Below, in pieces: positions 9,561 to 17,813 of a stretch of 64,000 nt of DNA (within the stretch, counting starts at the first letter, position 1; each line of letters begins with the position of its first letter). A model generated the notes under the pieces. The model saw only the letters and a program-made list of their open reading frames with translations. It searched no databases and was not told the DNA's origin. The position numbers and the translations under genes were made by a program. The stretch is from NCBI GenBank assembly GCA_020635455.1, contig JACJZT010000008.1, forward strand, positions 1 to 64,000, given 5' to 3'. The stretch comes from Flavobacteriales bacterium (GTDB taxonomy: Bacteria; Bacteroidota; Bacteroidia; NS11-12g; UBA9320).

Positions 9561-9803
9561 AAATTATTGTGTAAGGGTTGCTCATTCAACACTCCCATGA
9601 CACAAAAAATTGTAAACCTGACAAAATAATGAGATTAATGACTCAACAATGACCACGCTCAAGCTGAAGGCTATTTTTTTAACAGAAATTGTCAAGAAAA
9701 CGAATAGTGAATACCTGAATTTCCATTTGATCTTTTGTACTATTAATTAGAATTTATAAACGCTATGTTCAGAATTTTAAAAGCGATCAATACACTTTCA
9801 GTC

Positions 9804-9811
9804 TAATTTTG
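9804..9811 (+). promoter_or_regulatory. -7 box upstream of large TPR gene
   Basis: TAATTTTG matches TAnnTTTG and lies 16 nt before the ATG at 9828. No good -33 element is visible. The rest of the 267-bp gap between 9560 and 9828 shows no gene or hairpin. Confidence 0.4.
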
Positions 9812-9827
9812 TCGTTTTACAATCGTT

Positions 9828-12800
9828 ATGCGCAAGCTCCTTATTATAATATTTTCAATGCATTTGTTTTCTGCCGGTGCACAGCAAACTCAGGTTTACC
9901 AAAATCCCGAATATAATTATAATTATGGAGTTGAACTTTATCAAAAACAAATGTATGGTCCTTCCATTGAGCAATTCAAGACGTATCTGGAATTGCAGAA
10001 AGATGGATTAAAAAAAATGGAATCAAGTGCATACATTGAGATCTGTCATCTTAAATCAGGGCATGAGAATGCAGAGTATGCCTTACTCGAACTAATTGAA
10101 CTTTATCCTGAAAATGCACTTAATAATCTGATATTTTATGAATTAGGTAATTTTTATTTCGAAAATAACAAAACCACTACATCGAGTTCATACTACTCAA
10201 AAGTTGACCTGAAAGGCTTACCCGAACAAAAAGTGGATGAGGTGAATTTCAGATTAGGGTATTCGTATTACAAGCGTAAAAAGATGGACAAGGCCAAAAA
10301 TTACCTCAATCTTGTTCGAAACAAACCAGGTGAGTATTACGTAAAAGCCAATTATTACTACGGTTACATCTGCTATACCGAAAAAGATTTCGATTGTGCC
10401 CTAAGGAGTTTTCAGAAAATTAAAGATGAAAACTATGAGTCAATTCCGGTTTTGATCGCTCAAATGCATTATGCAAAAGGCGAATACAAAAAAGCAATCG
10501 ATTTCAGCAATGAGATTTCTAATCCCAAGTATAGCAATGTCTTAAATCTTATTAAGGGGAAGTCCAGTTTTCAATTGGGTGATTACAAATCGGCACATGC
10601 CTTTTTCAGTAAATGCGACCTGCGGAATCTTAAACCAACGGATGAAGAACGTTTCGAGATCGGCTATACCGCTTACAGCGAAAAACACTATAACGATGCC
10701 AACGAACAATTCATAGCCTTGTCGGGCCTAGACTCGCCCTTAGGCCAGTCTGCCAACTTTTATCTGGGACAATCTTTCCTGAAACTTGGTAAAAAACAAA
10801 ATGCATATAATGCACTCGCCGAAGCCAAAAGACAGGACCATAACAAAGAATTAAAGGAAATAGCCCATTTTAACCATGCTAAACTTGCAATTGAGCTTGG
10901 ATATTCGAATGTTGCCTTAAAATCCTTACAGGATTACATTGACGAATATCCCGATTCGGAAAATAACGATGATGCAAAGGGTCTTCTCGCAGAATTGTTC
11001 ATGCAAACAAAGAATTACCGGCAGGCATGTGAAATACTTGAGGGAATTAAAGTGTATAATGCCCAGAGCAAACTTGCACATCAAACCGTTCATTTTCACA
11101 GGGCAGAAGAATTATACCTTAACCGTGATTTTGCAAATGCAGAAATTTATTTTAACAAATCCTTAAAGTTCAATTCGGATAAAAATACCGAAGGGGAAAC
11201 CTGGTTCTGGCTGGGTGAAATTGCTTATAAAAACAATTCCTACACCAAGGCCATCAGCGATTACAATCGCTTTATCAACATCAATACTTCCGGCAAAAGT
11301 CCATTTTTATCCATTTGTTATTACAACATCGGCTACTGTTATTTTCATGAAAAGAACTATCCGCAGGCACTTAATTTCTTCAAAAAATACAAAGAAGTAA
11401 GCAGTTATGTAGCATCAAATTCGGACCGGTACCTCGACAATATGCTCAGACTTGCAGATTGCTATTTCCTAACAGGGCAATACGACCAAAGTATAGAAAG
11501 CTATGGTTTTGTAAGCAGCAAAAAAGTTGCACTAAGCGATTATGCGATCTTTCAGCAGGGAATTTTATATGGCCTGGTGGATAAAAGAGATCTGAAGATC
11601 GCCACACTCCGTAACATCCCCCAATCATACCCAAGCAGTACCTACATCGATGATGCACTATATGAACTTGGGGCCGAATACCTCGAAGATGAGAAGTACG
11701 CTACTGCAAAGGATTTTTTCCTCAAACTGGTTAAGGACCATCCTTACAGCAAGCATATTTCGAACGCCTATCTGAAACTTGCATTACTCAGTTATAATAC
11801 GAACAACGAAGCCGATGCCATAAAGTATTACAAGGAAGTGGTTACCCGTTTCCCAAAAACAAAGGAATCGGAAGTGGCGCTCGACGCTCTTGAGATCATA
11901 TACGTGCAGGGAGGTAAAGGAGACGAATATCTTGAAATGATCAACCAGATCCCGGGTGCCAGCATACGCCTTTCTTACCAGGATTCAATTCTGTTTGAAT
12001 CGGCACACAACAGCTATAAGGAAGGTAATTGCACCAAAGCGCTTTCCGGATTCAGAAACTATCTGGATAAATTCAAAGACAAGGCATTCTTTTATCTGAA
12101 GGCACAGTACCTTTCAGGCGAATGTCTTTACAAAGACAAAAAATACGATGAGGCATTTCCATATTACAAGGTTGTTGCCGAAGGTACTTACGGTGAATAT
12201 ACCGAAAGATCCTGCCTGAGATCTGCAAGGATCATGTATGGAAAAAAAGATTATTCAGGAGCATTGCCTTTTTATGAATTGCTGAACAAATATTCAACTT
12301 CAAAGGAAAATCTAGTAGAATCTCTGGCAGGCCTGATGCGATGCAATTATCAGCTGAACATTTTTGAACAAGCAAAAAAATATGCCGTTGAATTATTGCC
12401 TCAGGGCGGTTTACCGGCTGACCTGATTGTGGAGATAAATATGAATCTTGGCAGAATATCGATGACCGAGAATAATTTGCGAACCGCTGCCTTTCATTTT
12501 AACAATGTTCTCAAGATCAATAAAGCCGAACCCGGAGCAGAGGCACAATATAACAAAGCTTTGATCGCCTATAAGGACAATAAACCCGATTCTTGTAAAA
12601 ATCTCGTTTTTAAACTGAACGAAAAATTCCCGTCCTATGAATACTGGGTTGTTAAAGGATTTATTCTGTTATCGGATGTATACAGGGATGAAAAGGATTA
12701 CTTTCAGGCGAAGGCTACCTTACAGAGTATCATTGACAACTACGATGGTAAAGAACTACTTGAAATTGCCAAAAGCAACTTAAAAGAAATTGAAGCTCTT

Positions 12801-12845
12801 GAAAATGCAGGCAAAGCAGAAATAAAGGAAGAAGAGGAAGAATAG
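9828..12845 (+). CDS. Large exported tetratricopeptide-repeat protein
   Basis: Protein of 1005 aa with a signal peptide (cleaved near Gly-Ala-Gln, residue 19) followed by roughly twenty degenerate TPR units (recurring Y-x-x-G, A-x-x-x-F/Y and L-x-x-Y-P patterns) and a short Glu-rich tail. TPR arrays are protein-interaction scaffolds. The signal peptide puts this one in the periplasm or on the outer membrane. No enzymatic domain is visible. It stands alone on the plus strand between two minus-strand clusters and ends 1 bp from the gldD stop. Large TPR proteins of this kind are common in Flavobacteriia, without an assigned role that I recognise. Confidence 0.82.
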   Translation: MRKLLIIIFSMHLFSAGAQQTQVYQNPEYNYNYGVELYQKQMYGPSIEQFKTYLELQKDGLKKMESSAYIEICHLKSGHENAEYALLELIELYPENALNNLIFYELGNFYFENNKTTTSSSYYSKVDLKGLPEQKVDEVNFRLGYSYYKRKKMDKAKNYLNLVRNKPGEYYVKANYYYGYICYTEKDFDCALRSFQKIKDENYESIPVLIAQMHYAKGEYKKAIDFSNEISNPKYSNVLNLIKGKSSFQLGDYKSAHAFFSKCDLRNLKPTDEERFEIGYTAYSEKHYNDANEQFIALSGLDSPLGQSANFYLGQSFLKLGKKQNAYNALAEAKRQDHNKELKEIAHFNHAKLAIELGYSNVALKSLQDYIDEYPDSENNDDAKGLLAELFMQTKNYRQACEILEGIKVYNAQSKLAHQTVHFHRAEELYLNRDFANAEIYFNKSLKFNSDKNTEGETWFWLGEIAYKNNSYTKAISDYNRFININTSGKSPFLSICYYNIGYCYFHEKNYPQALNFFKKYKEVSSYVASNSDRYLDNMLRLADCYFLTGQYDQSIESYGFVSSKKVALSDYAIFQQGILYGLVDKRDLKIATLRNIPQSYPSSTYIDDALYELGAEYLEDEKYATAKDFFLKLVKDHPYSKHISNAYLKLALLSYNTNNEADAIKYYKEVVTRFPKTKESEVALDALEIIYVQGGKGDEYLEMINQIPGASIRLSYQDSILFESAHNSYKEGNCTKALSGFRNYLDKFKDKAFFYLKAQYLSGECLYKDKKYDEAFPYYKVVAEGTYGEYTERSCLRSARIMYGKKDYSGALPFYELLNKYSTSKENLVESLAGLMRCNYQLNIFEQAKKYAVELLPQGGLPADLIVEINMNLGRISMTENNLRTAAFHFNNVLKINKAEPGAEAQYNKALIAYKDNKPDSCKNLVFKLNEKFPSYEYWVVKGFILLSDVYRDEKDYFQAKATLQSIIDNYDGKELLEIAKSNLKEIEALENAGKAEIKEEEEE

Positions 12846-12846
12846 A

Positions 12847-13416
12847 TCAGGGTTCTCTGAACCTGAAACTATGTATCATCATGTCAATATCCTTCTTGAT
12901 AAATTTTACGATCGGGCCAACCGAATCAATGGTAGTGTAAGCATTGAAATAAAGCGCTCCTCTTACAAATTTTGACTTGTTGTCGGTAATAAAAAAATTA
13001 AGACTTGTAGCAGTTTCCCCTTCAAGCTCATAGATCATTCCCATTCTGCCATTGCTATCGTTGATCAAACGGTCGTTTATTTCGGTGGCTTTAATGGTAT
13101 GTTTATAGGCAAGTTTTCTGGTATCCATCATAAGAGTATCCAGTTCAAGGTCGCCTCGATACTCCTTATAACTTAGATGCAGTGTTGCATTGAAGGGAAT
13201 GAAATTAAGATCGTACCAGTATTTTTCATCTCCCGCGGATTGCATCATTGTATAAGAAGGCTTAAGAAAGGAATAAGGCACCTGCTGTACTTCCCAAAGC
13301 GCATATTCACGATCGGGAAATTCGATAAAGGGATAACCGTGTTGTTTGGGTAAATTGGGTTGTTTGCAGCTAAGAAACAAGGCAAACAACAGTGAAATTA
13401 AACATTTTCGTTTCAC
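12847..13416 (-). CDS. gldD: Gliding motility lipoprotein GldD
   Basis: Outer-envelope lipoprotein (189 aa) of the gliding/T9SS apparatus. A lipobox LSC (Cys17) follows a short signal sequence. The body matches GldD in layout: GYPFIEFPDREY, then an LSYKEYR strand, a KH segment and the conserved FVRGALYFN near residue 150. In Flavobacterium, gldD mutants fail to glide. The GTG start overlaps the gldE stop in GTGA, so translation is coupled. The position after mutY-ssb-gldE is the standard flavobacterial order. Confidence 0.9.
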   Translation of the reverse strand: MKRKCLISLLFALFLSCKQPNLPKQHGYPFIEFPDREYALWEVQQVPYSFLKPSYTMMQSAGDEKYWYDLNFIPFNATLHLSYKEYRGDLELDTLMMDTRKLAYKHTIKATEINDRLINDSNGRMGMIYELEGETATSLNFFITDNKSKFVRGALYFNAYTTIDSVGPIVKFIKKDIDMMIHSFRFREP

Positions 13417-14774
13417 AACCCCTCCTTTGGTGTATGAATGGTAACTTTAATTCTCTTAAGCTTACGCCGGTCGGCACTTTCAACTTTAAAGGTAAAGTTA
13501 TCAAAATTTACCACAGTACCCAATGCCGGGATGTCCTGAGTAATTTCCATTACCAGACCGGCAAGAGTGTCGGCTTCGCCTTTAATTGCGTCGAAATAAC
13601 CCAGTTCCATGTCGAGTACCTTTAGAAAGTCGTTGATCGAAATTTTTCCTTCGAAGATGTAATTAGTATTATCAAGTTTTGAATAAGATACCTCATCTTC
13701 ATCAAACTCATCCTTGATCTCTCCGAAAATTTCCTCAAGCACATCTTCCAGAGTAACGATACCAAGTGTTCCGCCGTATTCATCGATCACAATTGCCATG
13801 TGTATTTTCCTCTCTTTGAATTCGTTGAGAAGGTCATCAATTTTTTTAAATTCTGGCACAAAGAAAGCCGGGCGTATTATACTGTTCCAGTCCTTGCCAC
13901 CGGTTTCGTTTATGTAGGTCAGTAAATCCTTGATGTAGAGAATGCCTGTTATCGAGTCAAAACTTTCCTCGTAAACCGGGATCCTGGAATACCTCCATTC
14001 CTTCACCTTTTCAAGAACTTCATCCATTGATGTATTTTGTTCGAACGCCATTACATCCAGCCTGGATTTCATGATCTGTTTAACGCTTAAGTTGCCAAAA
14101 TTCACCAGACTTTTCAAAATGTTCTTTTCTTCGGCCTGTGCCTCATGAGAGGTTATTTCAATGGCATGGTTCAATTCGGCAAGGGAAACGGATTGTTGTT
14201 TCTTTTCAAAATTCCTGTCAACAAAGGCCGAGCTTTTGGTTAAAACCCACACAAAGGGTTTAAGGATCTTTTGAGCATAATACAGTGGTATGGAAGTTTT
14301 ATGTACCACAAATACCGCATTCTGAGTAGCATAGATCTTTGGCGTAACTTCGCTTACCAATACGATCAGGAAGGTTATAAAAACCACCTCGAACAAAAAT
14401 CCGAATAGGGGGTAATTTTCAAATTGAAATACATAACTGAACAAAAGAGAGGAACTGATCACCACAAAGATGTTGGTAAAGTTATTTACAACCAGAATAC
14501 TCGCAAGAAGGGTTTTACCGGTAAAATCATCTTCGGGACCTTTCAGTAGACGCAAGGCAAAAATGGCCGACTTTTTTTCATCACCTTTCAGATCATGCAC
14601 TTCGGAAGGGGTAAGTGAAAAAAATGCGTTTTCAGCTGCGGATGTTACCGTTGAAATAAAGAGCATCAACATGATGAGCAATACCAGTACCACGATGATC
14701 CCAAGGTTGGAAGTCCAGTCCGGATTGATTAGTTGAATGGAAAGGTTTAAAAGGCTTTTCGGTTCAGGGTCCAA
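13413..14774 (-). CDS. gldE: Gliding motility-associated protein GldE (CNNM/CorC-like)
   Basis: Membrane protein (453 aa) with an N-terminal DUF21/CNNM transmembrane region (about 20-190), a CBS pair (about 230-350, including IDEYGGTLGIVTLEDVLEEI) and a C-terminal CorC_HlyC transporter-associated domain (about 370-445). It resembles Mg2+/Co2+ exporters, but in gliding Bacteroidota the gldD-linked copy is named GldE and partially compensates for GldD function. It lies 19 bp after ssb and shares a 4-bp overlap with gldD. Confidence 0.9.
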   Translation of the reverse strand: MDPEPKSLLNLSIQLINPDWTSNLGIIVVLVLLIMLMLFISTVTSAAENAFFSLTPSEVHDLKGDEKKSAIFALRLLKGPEDDFTGKTLLASILVVNNFTNIFVVISSSLLFSYVFQFENYPLFGFLFEVVFITFLIVLVSEVTPKIYATQNAVFVVHKTSIPLYYAQKILKPFVWVLTKSSAFVDRNFEKKQQSVSLAELNHAIEITSHEAQAEEKNILKSLVNFGNLSVKQIMKSRLDVMAFEQNTSMDEVLEKVKEWRYSRIPVYEESFDSITGILYIKDLLTYINETGGKDWNSIIRPAFFVPEFKKIDDLLNEFKERKIHMAIVIDEYGGTLGIVTLEDVLEEIFGEIKDEFDEDEVSYSKLDNTNYIFEGKISINDFLKVLDMELGYFDAIKGEADTLAGLVMEITQDIPALGTVVNFDNFTFKVESADRRKLKRIKVTIHTPKEGL

Positions 14775-14793
14775 GTGTTGCTATTGAAAAATA

Positions 14794-15228
14794 CTATTGT
14801 GATGAATCGTCTTGAAAATTAAGTATCGACGAATCGGTGAACCCTTCGCTCTGAAGGTCTTCAAGGTCTTTGGTATTCGGTTCCCGATCTTCTTTTACAC
14901 GCTCTTTGCTAAGTATGTTAAGGTGGTGACCGCGAATTTTTTTCTGGCTTCTGCTTATACCTTCCTTATCCACCCAATTCTGTGTCCGGATCTTGCCTTC
15001 GATAAATATGGTGTAACCTTTTTTAAGATGTTTCTCAGCATTTTTAGCAAGATTGTCCCAAAGCTCAATGTTGTGCCATTCGGTTTGCCTGATCTTGTTT
15101 CCCTGCCGGTCGGTGTATTGTTCATTAGTGGCAAGAGGAAAAGACGCCACAACTTTTTGGTTGTCGAGGTATCTTACTTCCGGATCACGGCCCAGATTAC
15201 CGATCAAAATAACTTTGTTGACACTCAT
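14794..15228 (-). CDS. ssb: Single-stranded DNA-binding protein
   Basis: OB-fold single-strand DNA-binding protein (144 aa) acting in replication and repair. The fold is clear (MSVNKVILIGNLGRDPEVRY at the N-terminus and a WHNIELWDNLAKNAEKHL helix). The C-terminal tail is short and ends in Gln; the usual acidic tip with terminal Pro-Phe that recruits partner proteins is absent, leaving only a DD pair. It sits 7 bp after mutY and upstream of gldE, as in other Flavobacteriia. Confidence 0.9.
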   Translation of the reverse strand: MSVNKVILIGNLGRDPEVRYLDNQKVVASFPLATNEQYTDRQGNKIRQTEWHNIELWDNLAKNAEKHLKKGYTIFIEGKIRTQNWVDKEGISRSQKKIRGHHLNILSKERVKEDREPNTKDLEDLQSEGFTDSSILNFQDDSSQ

Positions 15229-15235
15229 TTCTTAT

Positions 15236-16387
15236 TCAGATTTTTTCTAAAGGCCTCTTCTCCAAATACTTACTAATTAACCTAGGAAGTGGATACTTCA
15301 AAAATAATTCATCAAATTCAATTTCAAATATATTACTTTTTTCTTCCATGCTCAACAAATCTTTGGTTGAACTTATAGCATCTTCTTTAACGATATTTAC
15401 CATTTCACCTGTTGCATAATTCCAGAGATCGCAAAACTCGCCGCGATCCTTAATTTGAAAGCGAAGGAAGTCAGCTAAAATAATTTGATGCGATAAAATG
15501 TGTTTTATGGATATCGTTTCGATGGGACAAGCTTTTTCGGCTAATTTCCTCTGCAACCGCTCCTTGTGTTTTTCTTTATCAAGCAAAGGAAAAGTATACA
15601 ATCCTTTCCAAATGTCAGAGGTGTTTCTTCGGGTTAGCAAACTGCAACCATTGTTGAAAACAGGTATCAGAAAAAACAAAGACCGCTCCTTTTTCACCAG
15701 TTTGATCTTTGGTTTTGGATATTCTGTGGTCTTCTGATGTTTATACGCTCCGCAAAAGCTGCTCACAGGACAGATTTCGCATTCGGGTTTGAATGGCTTG
15801 CAAATCAATGAGCCCAACTCCATTATGGCCTGATTAAAATCCCCCGGATTTGATCGATCGAGAAGGTTAACTGCGTGTTTGTAAATTTTAGCTTTCTGTG
15901 CAGTATCGTTCAAAGCATCGGGGATCAAATATATCCTGCTTATCACGCGCATTACATTTCCGTCAACTACCGGTACTGCCTCAGAAAAACAAATGGATGC
16001 GATGGCCGCTGAAGTGTATTCACCGATACCTTTTAGCTTTCGTAGATCTTTTTGTGTATGTGGAAAATTTCCCCCGAGCTTGCCGGATACAAATTTGGCT
16101 GTATGATGTAAATTTCTTGCCCTGCTGTAATATCCCAAACCCTGCCAAAGGTTCAATACTTCAACTTCATCGGCGTTTGCCAGCGAATGCACATCCGGAT
16201 ACTTAGCTGCAAATCGTTCAAAGTAAGGCCGTCCCTGATCTATTCTGGTTTGTTGCAATATGATCTCTGACAACCAGACTTTATAGGGATCCTTGTTCTT
16301 TCTCCATGGCAAAGGCCTTTTATGTTCACCATACCATCTGAGTAAACTCTCAGAAAGGGAATGGACCGGTTTGGCAGGATCACTCAT
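15236..16387 (-). CDS. mutY: A/G-specific adenine glycosylase MutY
   Basis: DNA repair glycosylase (383 aa) that removes adenine mispaired with 8-oxoguanine. Visible features are the catalytic Glu in LSEIILQQTR (about residue 45), the HhH element LKGIGEYTSAAI, the catalytic Asp in VVDGNV, the iron-sulfur pattern C-x6-C-x2-C-x5-C (about 190-210), and a C-terminal NUDIX-like 8-oxoG recognition domain. A TTG at 16399 would extend it by 4 residues, but that TTG is part of the probable -7 box, so I use the ATG at 16387. It heads the mutY-ssb-gldE-gldD operon. Confidence 0.93.
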   Translation of the reverse strand: MSDPAKPVHSLSESLLRWYGEHKRPLPWRKNKDPYKVWLSEIILQQTRIDQGRPYFERFAAKYPDVHSLANADEVEVLNLWQGLGYYSRARNLHHTAKFVSGKLGGNFPHTQKDLRKLKGIGEYTSAAIASICFSEAVPVVDGNVMRVISRIYLIPDALNDTAQKAKIYKHAVNLLDRSNPGDFNQAIMELGSLICKPFKPECEICPVSSFCGAYKHQKTTEYPKPKIKLVKKERSLFFLIPVFNNGCSLLTRRNTSDIWKGLYTFPLLDKEKHKERLQRKLAEKACPIETISIKHILSHQIILADFLRFQIKDRGEFCDLWNYATGEMVNIVKEDAISSTKDLLSMEEKSNIFEIEFDELFLKYPLPRLISKYLEKRPLEKI

Positions 16388-16396
16388 TTGATACTG

Positions 16397-16404
16397 CAAA
16401 AATA
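16397..16404 (-). promoter_or_regulatory. -7 box immediately upstream of mutY
   Basis: TATTTTTG on the minus strand matches TAnnTTTG and ends 9 nt before the mutY ATG, so the predicted leader is only about 2-4 nt. No convincing -33 TTG is seen. Confidence 0.5.
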
Positions 16405-16625
16405 CATTCTGATCTTAAGCTTTAATTTAGGCCCCTGGTTTTATGTGTAAAAAACAAACGAATTACCTCGGATTTCACCTTGAACAGGCAAATTGTTTAA
16501 GCTATAATTGATTGATATAGTTATCATTAAAATTTTGAATAAAAAAACGAAATATAGCAGTAAGGTTCTTGTTTCTTTATTTTTTTTTCAGTTTGTTTGC
16601 AAACCATTTATATAATTGAATCGAT

Positions 16626-16934
16626 ATGACAAAAGCAGACGTAATTAATGAGATAGCAGAAAAGACAGGAATTGAGAAAATTGCAGTTCAGGAAACTGTT
16701 GAAAGTTTTTTTAAGGTGGTGAAAGGCGCCATGAACAATGGTGAAAATGTTTATTTCAGAGGTTTCGGAAGCTTCATATTGAAAAAAAGGGCAGCCAAAG
16801 TTGCGAGGAATATTTCGAAAAACACACAGTTGACCATTCCTGAGCACTACATTCCTAAATTCAAACCTGCCAAGGTTTTTGTTGAAAAGATCAAAAAAAG
16901 CGAGAAAGTAAAGGCCAAGGCTGCTACTTCATAA
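16626..16934 (+). CDS. HU/IHF family DNA-binding protein
   Basis: Nucleoid-associated DNA-bending protein (102 aa). The HU fold is obvious: MTKADVINEIAEKTG helix, GFGSFILKKRAAKVARN strand-arm, and KPAKVFVEKI at the end, with a Lys/Ala tail beyond the usual 90 residues. It probably binds DNA as a homodimer. It leads the run HU, TPR protein, COX24-type peptide, rng. A near-consensus -7 box (TATAATTG, 16611-16618) lies 7 nt before the ATG. A 10-bp palindrome GTTTGCAAAC (16595-16604) sits in the promoter region. Confidence 0.93.
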   Translation: MTKADVINEIAEKTGIEKIAVQETVESFFKVVKGAMNNGENVYFRGFGSFILKKRAAKVARNISKNTQLTIPEHYIPKFKPAKVFVEKIKKSEKVKAKAATS

Positions 16935-16967
16935 GCTTAATTTTAGTCCCTAAACTTTTCATTATCC

Positions 16968-17699
16968 GTGAGCAAAATCTCAGGAAAAACATGGATGTAC
17001 ATCCTTATTGGTGGTACTCTTGTGCTGTTGGTCGTTCTGAGTTTAAAGGGAATTAATTCTAATAAAGCCACATTTGATGATTCTAAGAATGAACCACAAA
17101 TTGCTGCATCCGGGGAGATAAACATTGAAAAATTGCTGAGGAGATTTACAGGCAGCAATGAAAAATTAAACCGACTGGTTACGGATATACTGGGTGATAC
17201 TGCAAATTCTGAATTCATATCCACCTTAAAAAATACTGCAATACAAAACCGAATAATCGTATTCGCAGCTTATGCCGATTATTTGAGTGGCTTACTAAAA
17301 AATAACGACAGTCTGCTGCTTTCCTCTGCCAACTTATTTTTCGAAGGCGCCGAATCCGATCCTGACTCCATGGCTGATCGCAGTACCTATAGTGCCTACT
17401 CAAAAAGGGCATGTGATTATGTTCTAAAAAAATCGCCTGAAAACCTTGAAGCGATCACCCGAAAGGCAACCTGTGCCGTATACATCGACGGCGCGGTAAT
17501 GCAAGGGGTTGGCTTGTTAAAGCAAGCCATTGAAATCGATTCAAATTACATAGATGCACAGCATCATCTCATGGTTTTATCACTTCAGAGTGGTCAATAT
17601 GAAAAAGCCATAATAAGATTAAAAAAATTATTATCTTTGCAACCCGAAAATCGGGAATATGCGGAACTTCTGCACAAACTAGAAACTAACACTAAGTAA
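16968..17699 (+). CDS. Membrane-anchored TPR protein
   Basis: Protein of 243 aa with an N-terminal membrane anchor (about residues 9-27), a low-complexity linker, a helical middle and two TPR-like units at the C-terminus (about 155-240, with DAQHHLMVLSLQSGQYEKA). The topology suggests an inner-membrane anchor with the TPR part in the periplasm. The GTG start lies 33 bp after HU. The gene is conserved next to the RNase G gene in many Bacteroidota, so a role tied to these housekeeping genes is possible, but no function is assigned. Confidence 0.82.
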   Translation: MSKISGKTWMYILIGGTLVLLVVLSLKGINSNKATFDDSKNEPQIAASGEINIEKLLRRFTGSNEKLNRLVTDILGDTANSEFISTLKNTAIQNRIIVFAAYADYLSGLLKNNDSLLLSSANLFFEGAESDPDSMADRSTYSAYSKRACDYVLKKSPENLEAITRKATCAVYIDGAVMQGVGLLKQAIEIDSNYIDAQHHLMVLSLQSGQYEKAIIRLKKLLSLQPENREYAELLHKLETNTK

Positions 17700-17708
17700 A
17701 AAATATTT

Positions 17709-17798
17709 ATGCCAAGCGGAAAAAAGAGAAAAAGACACAAAATCGCCACTCACAAGCGCAAAAAACGTCTGAGAAAAAACAGACATAAGAAGAAGTAA
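17709..17798 (+). CDS. AURKAIP1/COX24-domain peptide (bS22-like ribosomal protein)
   Basis: Very small basic protein (29 aa), starting MPSGKKRKRHK and ending NRHKKK; about 60% of residues are Lys, Arg or His. It matches the COX24/AURKAIP1 C-terminal motif (KRKKRLRKNRHK) shared by mitochondrial mS38 and actinobacterial bS22, which bind the small ribosomal subunit. It lies 9 nt after the TPR gene and 15 nt before rng, so it is an operon member rather than a chance frame. It is short enough to be missed by most gene callers. Confidence 0.85.
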   Translation: MPSGKKRKRHKIATHKRKKRLRKNRHKKK

Positions 17799-17813
17799 TC
17801 TAAATCCTAATTA

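Noticed and set aside
16595..16604. Palindrome GTTTGCAAAC upstream of the HU gene as an operator
   Set aside because: It is in the right place but only 10 bp and AT-rich; kept as a remark in the HU entry rather than a separate site.
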